In this document: positions 57,301 to 64,000 of the stretch, in pieces | Layout of the letters: each line of letters opens with the position of its first letter | Numbering within the stretch: position 1 is the first letter of the stretch | Assembly (NCBI RefSeq): GCF_030867145.1 | Contig: NC_134418.1 | Location: 7,994,802-8,058,801 of the forward strand | DNA: 64,000 nucleotides | Source of the DNA: Opisthocomus hoazin | Lineage: Eukaryota > Chordata > Aves > Opisthocomiformes > Opisthocomidae | Direction: 5' to 3' | Position numbers and translations under genes: made by a program | Notes under the pieces: model-generated | Database searches by the model: none | What the model saw: only the letters and a program-made list of their open reading frames with translations | Told to the model about the DNA's origin: nothing

Positions 57301-59150
57301 GAATCAAAGTCCTCTGTTCCCCACCACCCTTAAATGACAAAAGCAAAGTATGAGGCATTTAGACTATCGAGTGAGCAAAAGAGACTGAAAGTGGGGCCAC
57401 CACAGTAGCCATGAAGTTCTCTGCTTTCCCTTACCTCCTTTTTCTCAAATGCAAGTTTCAAGTTTCAGCAATGCTTTTAACTGAAAACACCTCCCCACAT
57501 CAGTATTTACTGCTAAGGATTTTCCTGTTTAAATACATATTTAGTAATGCCAGGACTTTTGTGAATATTTTTAATGTTCTGGTGTTTTAAGAATCATTTA
57601 AAATCAGCTAAAAATAGCTGGCTTTTACAGAAAATGCTTTACATGTAGAGCCAACTTTTCATAAACCATCTGCATTTACCTAATAAATTTGAAAGATACA
57701 GAAAATAAACAAAAGCAGTATGGTTATCAGCTATGTAGAAATCCATACATAGGGAGCATCAGCATTCTCAAATACTGAAATCAGTTCCACAGGAGTCTAT
57801 TGTGCAGTCATAGTATCTTCATCTTTTAAAGGGAGGACTCAGAGCAAATAGTTCTGAAGTGCTAAACTATGTATATACACCTACCTCTGTAACTGTGTCC
57901 TGTGGAATAGTGGCAAAGTTTGGGGAGGAAAATGTGAAACCACTATCAGTTCCAGCATCATATGGAAATAGATCTACTGATACTTCTTCCATCCAGTGGT
58001 CTCCTTCACAGAGATTTAGGCTGTCAATACCCACAAACCAGTCAGGGCTTGGAACAATTCGTACAACAAATGAAACCTAATGAAACAAAATGATCCATCA
58101 GGATTGCATCACTTGCTTTGAAATGCTCCAGTCTTGCTTATAGTAATTTTAACTTAAAACTTTTGAAAGAAATGTCATTACGCTCATCTACTTTATAGAT
58201 CCTGTACAGTGCTCCCTGCAGTGTGACATACTTTTTAGTAACACTTTGCATTATATTGTTCCTACAAGTGAGAACTCTAGAATTTAATTTTGTGTGTTAG
58301 TGACATAACACAAACTTTAAAAATTAATATGTACATTTACTTACTAAGGGATGTCTTGAATGCACTTCTAATTCAGTGGAAGTTTGTCCTGTACCACTGG
58401 AAATGGCAGGAGCAGAGAAGATTCCATGTACACTCTGAATTTTCTCTCCAGCTTCTTCTATTTCTTTCATTAATACCCATGCTTCACCCTTTTCAGCAAA
58501 ATCACGTACACCATTGCTGGCATATTCATTTTTTTTCCACATGTTGTAGTCAGAACTATGAGTAACACCTATTTGAGTGAATACATGGCATGACATAAAA
58601 GTCTGGTTTAGATTGTCCCTATTTCTTCAGTTTCTCTGTATTATTTCTGAGGTTAAAAAAGTTGTGTATAAAAATGAGTGAACACTAAAACATTTGGCTT
58701 ATCACTGTTTATTTCAGCTGCAGCCAATTGAAAACAGAAGTCAATTGAAAACAGTTGTAGATTTTTGAAAGCATTGTGAATACTTCAGTTTCTGCATCTC
58801 ATTCTTCATAACTTTGGTTATTTTTTCCCTTTTTCATTAGTTATCTTAAAATTGACTATTAAGAAGAAAAAAGAGTGCAGCGGTCAAGAGATTTATCTGT
58901 TCTTAGAAATGTACATGCTTCACTTACCTAGCATTGATGACCACTGTGCTGGGGGCCTGTAAAGAGGATACTGCTTAGGGAAAGCAGTCTGACTCCATTT
59001 CCCTGTGAAGATTATGCTGTACTTTGCAAGTTCCTCTGCTGTGCAAATAGAATCATCACCCACAGGCAAGCTGCTGGCATAACCTAGTATTGTTATGAGT
59101 AACGTCCAGATAACTTTACAGGAGCGGTAGACAAACATCAGGTTTTCCAT
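54201..59150 (-). CDS. SPON2: SPON2 (spondin-2 / mindin), secreted matrix protein (5 coding exons)
   Basis: The CDS is the minus-strand join of 58928-59150, 58345-58568, 57885-58076, 56635-56809 and 54201-54379: 993 bases, 330 residues, against about 331 in human. Residues 1 to about 27 are a signal peptide. Residues about 35-215 are the F-spondin domain ([57 protein letters not shown]). Residues 273-330 are one thrombospondin type-1 repeat with [10 protein letters not shown], whose WSSW (282-285) is a C-mannosylation-type motif, and six cysteines. Mindin is an extracellular matrix protein that binds integrins and microbial surface sugars and acts as an opsonin in innate immunity. All splice sites are GT-AG and all phases agree. 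Relative to human, two residues before the TSR (Val-Pro) are missing at the exon 4/5 junction. Confidence 0.97.
54380..56634. other. SPON2 intron 4
   Basis: The intron is 2.3 kb and AT-rich. A small imperfect tandem repeat lies at 55797-55877, built on AGTATTTAGGATGAGTC and TTATTTTAGGATT words. No other feature was recognised. Confidence 0.6.
55797..55877. repeat. Short imperfect tandem repeat
   Basis: Three partial copies begin AGTATTTA. The first and third continue GGATGAGTC, and the first and second end in TTTTAGGATT. Replication slippage is the likely origin. Confidence 0.8.
56635..56809 (-). CDS. SPON2: SPON2 coding exon 4
   Basis: The exon encodes [19 protein letters not shown], the linker [19 protein letters not shown], and SNEIIDSVS. 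The acceptor is TATTTCACAG and the donor TCAG|GTAAGT, leaving phase 1. Confidence 0.96.
57885..58076 (-). CDS. SPON2: SPON2 coding exon 3 (F-spondin core)
   Basis: The exon is 64 codons in phase 0-0. It encodes [20 protein letters not shown], then [20 protein letters not shown] and [10 protein letters not shown]. The acidic YDAGTDSG segment and SPNF block are family-conserved. The acceptor is TTTCATTAG and the donor GAG|GTAGGT. Confidence 0.97.
58345..58568 (-). CDS. SPON2: SPON2 coding exon 2
   Basis: The exon completes Gly75 and encodes [39 protein letters not shown] and [13 protein letters not shown]. The acceptor is CTCAAATAG and the donor TTA|GTAAGT, leaving phase 0. Confidence 0.97.
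58928..59150 (-). CDS. SPON2: SPON2 coding exon 1 (signal peptide and domain start)
   Basis: The exon starts [10 protein letters not shown], followed by the hydrophobic [10 protein letters not shown]. It continues into the F-spondin domain and ends [10 protein letters not shown]. The donor is CTAG|GTAAGT. An ATG twelve bases further upstream is in frame. The candidate acceptor ending at 59154 (TTTTTGTGTGGAAG) would exclude it, so MENL is chosen. Confidence 0.93.
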
Positions 59151-59952
59151 ACCCTTCCACACAAAAAGAAAAAAATATGTTAGCCGTATTAGTCACTCTA
59201 AACTCAAATTTGAGTAACAGTTATCTAATGAAATGTAACGTACCTGATATTATAACTAGAAAGAAAGCATATATCTGAAACACTAAAAATAGTTATGCTT
59301 CTAAAAACGTTATTATAATGTTGTCAGATTTGATATTTCCACGCTATATACTACAAGTCTGTAATTCTACCTGGGTCAAGTGTTTCTAATGAAAATAAAA
59401 ACATCTCAACCTTGTCCATAGTACTACCTCTGAGAAAAATCTGTTTCTGATTTTCTTTTGAAATCTTACTAAAGTCACATCTTGAATTAATTAGAGTAGC
59501 AACTGTTTCTGTGGAAAACATTAGTGGTACATTTATTCTCCTAAAGATTAAATTGCAGGTTACTTTGCCAAAAGAAATGATTTATTCTAAATTTGTGTTC
59601 TACAAAGGCTGTTTTATGGCATAACATTTAAAGTCAAATACATTTCATATTTGTATAAATTACTTTGCTGTCATAACTTGTGCATTAAAAAATACATTGT
59701 AATTGCTTCAGATTGTTTAAGCTATACAATTTGTAAAAACCAGTATTTTTAAAAAGTTGCTGTCACAGGTTATGCAAGTTTTGTTTTTAAATTAATATGG
59801 AAATTGCATCATACTGTTGAACTGCAAGAATTCTTTAAAATAAAAGTCTTAAAAAATTATTTTTAAATGCTTTTGTCCTTTGAGAAAACTGCACAAATAG
59901 AACTAAAAGGCTGATAATATATTAATTTGTAAAAAGAGCTGTGAATACTCAC

Positions 59953-60050
59953 TAAGTATTTCTTCTGGAGCACTGGTAGGGGGAGAGCACCTGCTTTTGC
60001 TGGCAGCTGAGTTGGTCTGCAAGAAAGACAGTAGGAGTCTTGCTATTTAT
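59953..60050 (-). promoter_or_regulatory. SPON2: SPON2 TATA promoter and candidate non-coding exon
   Basis: The minus strand has GGCATAAATAGC (TATA element at 60043-60050). About 30 bases downstream, near 60015, is a plausible start. Transcription would then run through CAGCTGCCAGCAAAAGCAGG to a GTGAGT donor at 59947-59952. Splicing to the acceptor at 59154 would make a non-coding first exon of about 60 bases and an 0.8-kb intron. The TATA-like word and donor are visible. Start site and use are inferred. Confidence 0.5.
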
Positions 60051-60059
60051 GCCTGAAGA

Positions 60060-62275
60060 GGGTCCCTTTGGTCCAACAATCATTGTAATCTTTCGACTTT
60101 CCAGGTTTGCAAAAAGCATGCCATCTTCTTGTTTGCAGTCTTTTTGGATAGACTGTCAGAGGTTTCCTGTCCGTCAACCGTTTCAGGTTCCTATCAGAAG
60201 ACTGTGATGCCGAATAGATGAAATGCTTTAAAAAATACCTTGGATTCTTAGTAACAGCTCGAGTTTTCTGGTGCGTTTACAGTTCTCTGCTCTTATTAAT
60301 GCCTCCAAGCTATACAAATGAACCGATTCCAGCACTGAAACAGTTCTACTGAGTACACTTTAAATGAGAAGCATGTTTTCTTCTAAGTTTTATTGTCTGA
60401 CAGATGCTCCTTCCAAACATTTACAAAGAGCTTGCTGACTCTCACACACCATATGTATGTGTTCAAATAAAAGGGGTGAGGCAGTTAAAAAAGTCAAGAG
60501 GAAAAAAAGTTACATTTTATAATTGCGCATACTCACACAGACTGTGTCTCCTGCAAATATGAATTAATTTAAAGTAGTACAGTGTATATTTTTGTGTTCT
60601 ACAGTACCGTATGCTGGATGATGAAAGGGCTCTGTAACGTTGTGGTTTCTTTGGAAAGAGTGGTTTTGGGAAGCTCTGAGATTTTTCTTAGCAGTCTTCA
60701 GAGTAAAAACCCCAAATAAAAATTTTATTATTACAGTTAAATCACACATCTTCTGTACATAGTACATACACTGACATAGCTAAAATTATTCACATTGTCT
60801 AGGAAAAATTATGCATAATACAGTAACCTAATTAAGAGATAACCTTTAATACTTATTTTAAATTGTTTTCCCCACTACCTTTCAAATAAGGGAAAACAAG
60901 GGCTTTGTGCCATGCCTATAAGGTTTAACAAATGCTACTGTGGCTGATCAGCAAAGGCAGTTAAGTTCAAAAGTTTATAGTGAACCATGAAGAAAGTTTT
61001 TAACAGACTGTCTTTTGAAATTGTGAGGAATGTCACTAAAGTACTTCCACAGATCTCTGATATGATGGTACAGCACATGGAAAAACAAGGCAATTATTTT
61101 TCAAATGAAACTCCCAGGCCATCATAAGTATATAGCTTAAGTGACACATTATAGTGCACTGGGGGGGGTTACCAACAACCAGTTTGAGCTTTGTGGCTCT
61201 TTAACTGGAAACTTGTCCTTCCTTTCCACCCCCCACCCCATGGGAAATCAACAAGAAAAGACAAGAGATGAATAAACGGGGATGTCTGAATGGAATTTCC
61301 ATTGATTATTCTCCTGGCAAAATGGAATCTACTGCAAGTTTCAACATAGATGGATTCAGCACCCATAACCATGATTCCTGTATATCTGAATAGATAATGG
61401 GAATCCTGTAGCAGGTTAAGCCATCTAGACATGGACATGCCCTTTATTTCCAAGGCCCCTTCCTCCATCCTATGTTAATGCAACATTTTCCATAATTTAT
61501 TTGTGTTCCAGGAGCCAGACTCCACTAAGAAAAAGAGCAAAGAAGCTTCATGGATACTTTTATAACAGTTCTGTGAGTATTTGTTGAAGGATGATATCTG
61601 AATTACATCCAGCTCACTCCCTCCTATGCACAGAATGTCTTAGAGATATGCGTTTACTTACATTAGAAGTGGGTGATCTTTACAGCCCATGCAGCCCTCT
61701 GGAAGAACCATACAAAGTTCCCACACGTTTTAAAGCACAGTTAAAACTGCTTAAAGCTTTCTTATTTATTACTAACTAGCTTTTAACTTTAGTAGGCTTG
61801 GTTGTTTATCATCACAGTGATTGAACCAGCTAAATTCATATACTGAAACATACTCTGACACTTCCGGGACGATACTTAAAATGAGAACAAAGCAAATAGC
61901 TCTGGATCCAACACAGAATTATTTACTCTATCAGACTAGCCTTTTCCTTTTGAAGAAAAATTACTGCCAAAATGCAGATCACCAGACTAGATCGTTCTTG
62001 TTCCATGACTACATGTTATGAATGTATCCAGGAATGGGACAATACATGCAGGCTGCATAATTTGGCACAGCTATTATAAGAAAAACATACTAAATGAGAA
62101 AAGAAACCAAATTGTTGGAAGTCATTAACTTGGGAATTCATTTGAGGTTTCTAAGTACAGAGCAGACAAACAAATATCAAAAATCACAAATGTTATAGTT
62201 GATTCTCCCTTGGAATAGGAGTGCATGATGCTTTGTACTGAGCATCCAAGAGGCGTTCCAGTTGTATAATTCTGT
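60060..62275. other. SPON2 upstream flank, no gene recognised
   Basis: Frames of 60-100 codons exist (for example minus 61169-61468), but none shows a domain, signal or splice context. An 8-G run lies near 61160. CTBP1, the next gene in human order, is not visible here. SPON2 enhancers could lie in this interval, but nothing specific can be shown. Confidence 0.5.
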
Positions 62276-62278
62276 ATA

Positions 62279-62350
62279 ATCACAGAATCATAGAATGGTT
62301 TGGGTCGGAAAAGACCTTAAAGTAGTCATTTTATCCTTCTTCCAGGGCGC
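62279..62350 (-). mobile_element. CR1 LINE 3' end fragment
   Basis: TCACAGAATCATAGAATGGT is followed by TTTGGGTCGGAAAAGACCTT, the 3' terminus of another CR1 subfamily. It is truncated after about 70 bases and sits 50 bases from a second, larger CR1, giving a nested or hotspot arrangement. Confidence 0.85.
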
Positions 62351-62403
62351 CATTACTCCATTTTCTTGAAGTTATCATACTCTTCAACATCCGATATCAA
62401 AGA

Positions 62404-63567
62404 AACACAGAATCACAGAATCACAGAATCACAGAATCACAGAATGGTTGGAAGGGACCTCTGTGGGTCATCTAGTCCTACCCCCCTTTCTGTGCTTCAG
62501 TTTGTGCCTGTTGCCCTTTGTCCTGTCGCTGGACACCACTGAAAAGAGTCTGGCCCCATCCTCCTGACACTCACCCTTAAGATATTTATAACCATTAATA
62601 AGGTCCCCTCGCAGCCTTCTCTTCTTCAGGCTAAACGATCCCAGCTCCCTCAGCCTTTCCTCCTAGGAGAGATGCTCCAGTCCCCTCATCATCCTTGTAG
62701 CGCTCCGCTAGACTCTCTCCAGTAGCTTCTCATCTTCCTTGAACTGGGGAGCCCAGCACTGGACGCAGGACTCCAGATGGGGCCTCACTAGGGCAGAGTA
62801 GAAGGGGAGGAGAACTTCCCTCGACCTGCTGGCCACACTCTTCTTAGTGCACCCCAGGATGCCATTGGCCTTCTTGGCAGCCAGGGCACACTGCTGGCTC
62901 ATGGTCAACTTGTCATTCCCCAGGACACCCAGGTCCCTCTCCGCAGTGCTGTTCTCTAGCAGGTCCACCCCAAGCCTGTACTGGTGCGTGGGGTTGTTCC
63001 TCCCCAGGTGCAAGACCCTGCACTTGCCCTTGTTGAACTTCATCAGCTTCCTCTGCGCCCAACTCTCCAGCCTGTCCAGGTCTCACTGAATGGTAGCACA
63101 GCCTTCCAGTGTATCCACCATGCCTCCCAGTTTTGTATCATCAGCAAACTTGCTGAGGGTACACTCTAACTCTTCATCCAGGTCATTGATAAAGAACTTG
63201 AACAAGATTGGGCCAAATACTGACCCCTGGGGGACACCACTAGTTACCGGCCCCCAGCTAGACTCAGCGCCGCTGATGATAACCCTCTGAGCTCTGCCAT
63301 TCAGCCAGTTCTCAATCCACCTCACTGTCCACTCACCCAGCCCACACTTCCTGAGCTTCCCTAGGAGGATGTTGTGGGAGACCGTGTTGATCGAGGTAGA
63401 CAACATTCACTGCTCTCCCCTTGTCTACCGAGCCAGTCATGCCATCGTAGAAAGCTATCAGATTCGTCAAGCATGATTTCCCCTTGGTGAATCCATGTTG
63501 ACTACTCCTGATAACCTTCTTTTCCTCCACTTGCTTGATGATGACCTCTAGAATGAGCTGCTCAAAT
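62404..63567 (-). mobile_element. CR1 LINE, 5'-truncated copy B
   Basis: The element is the same subfamily and orientation as the CR1 copy in RNF212 intron 9. Its 3' end has five AATCACAG-type units. Compared with copy A it lacks about 165 bases of the C-terminal coding end (junction near 62485-62495) and about 20 bases near 63390. Reverse-transcriptase remnants [11 protein letters not shown] and FADDTKLGG are in 63083-63406, and LHLGRNN to LLERV in 62708-63043. Extra stops and the deletions make it non-functional. It retains the same TAG after EHLS as copy A. Confidence 0.95.
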
Positions 63568-64000
63568 GTCAGTTAATGGAATACAACTGAGTCTAGACCT
63601 TTTACTTATCTAACTTACCAGTGTGAGAATGAGAGACTTTGATACATGTTACTTTGAAAAAACAGAGGGATTCTTTGCTCAAAAGCTTCAGATACTTACA
63701 GGGGATCTGGATTATAGTCCTTATTCTTGTTGTCTAATCCTGGTCCACAATGGAGGTTTTGTTCCTTCTGATTCCTATGCTGGACCTTTCCCTGTTTACA
63801 ATGAGGGCTCTACCATGACAGATTCCTCAGGAAAGATTAAAATCTTCAGGACCTACAACATCATTCTTATCTTTGTTGGATTCATAATTAAATTTTGGCA
63901 AAATACAGTGACAGTAAATTTTTTTTCATTATCTTCTCTCCTCTCTCCACCCCTCCCCACCTTCCATAAATGAAGAAGGGTGAAAACAGAGAAAAACATA
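63568..64000. other. Terminal flank beyond CR1 copy B
   Basis: A plus-strand frame of 116 codons (63623-63973) runs through this interval. It has no recognisable domain, and its 3' part is low-complexity T/C-rich. I do not call it a gene. Confidence 0.4.

Noticed and set aside
61169-61468. 99-codon minus frame upstream of SPON2
   Set aside because: No signal peptide, domain or splice sites. It contains low-complexity G-rich sequence.
61591-61779. 62-codon plus frame ending in a basic, LINE-like tail peptide
   Set aside because: The resemblance to C-termini of LINE proteins is too vague to support a repeat call.
1-64000. FGFRL1 or CTBP1 exons
   Set aside because: They are expected on the two sides by human synteny, but no immunoglobulin-domain or dehydrogenase-like peptide was found.
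1-64000. CRISPR arrays, bacterial operons, endogenous viral genes
   Set aside because: No spaced direct repeats, no ribosome-binding-site gene clusters and no gag, pol or env-like frames. The only reverse transcriptase is CR1.

Overview
The window looks like a piece of a bird chromosome. It is AT-rich, intron-rich vertebrate DNA. Its recognisable interspersed repeats are almost all CR1 LINEs with the characteristic 3' ends (repeats of ATTCTGTG / ATTCTATG), and no L1, Alu-like SINE or prokaryotic gene is visible. The genes match the block that in human lies at 4p16.3, between FGFRL1 and CTBP1. I cannot fix the species.

Three protein-coding genes were rebuilt exon by exon from splice sites, reading phase and family resemblance. 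All are on the minus strand. (1) RNF212, a meiotic RING-finger crossover factor: 12 coding exons, 17097-39517, 305 codons plus stop, starting in a GC-rich CpG-dense promoter near 39.4-39.7 kb and ending with a poly(A) signal near 16.87 kb. Its last intron appears to use a GC-AG splice pair. (2) TMED11, a p24-family cargo receptor of the early secretory pathway: 5 coding exons, 42337-47752, 217 residues with an intact KKLV tail. Its human counterpart is a pseudogene. (3) SPON2 (mindin), a secreted F-spondin/thrombospondin-repeat matrix protein: 5 coding exons, 54201-59150, 330 residues, with a TATA-containing promoter near 60.05 kb.

Layout: 1-16.84 kb has no gene and no repeat that I recognise, and probably belongs to the RNF212/FGFRL1 intergenic interval. 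16.84-39.7 kb is RNF212, with several CR1 copies and a striking perfect hairpin in its introns. 39.7-42.3 kb is a short spacer. 42.3-47.85 kb is TMED11. 47.85-54.2 kb is a spacer with an old CR1 tail. 54.2-60.05 kb is SPON2. 60.05-64 kb is the SPON2 upstream flank, with a second large CR1 copy.

The genes are neighbours by conserved synteny and have no shared pathway: RNF212 acts on meiotic chromosomes, TMED11 in ER-Golgi membranes, SPON2 in the extracellular matrix. I found no tRNA, rRNA, CRISPR array or viral gene. The most useful observations are the GC-AG terminal intron of RNF212, the intact TMED11, the 22-bp perfect inverted repeat in RNF212 intron 2, the poly(A) hexamer abutting the SPON2 stop codon, and two CR1 copies that share one in-frame stop and nearly the same 5' truncation point.
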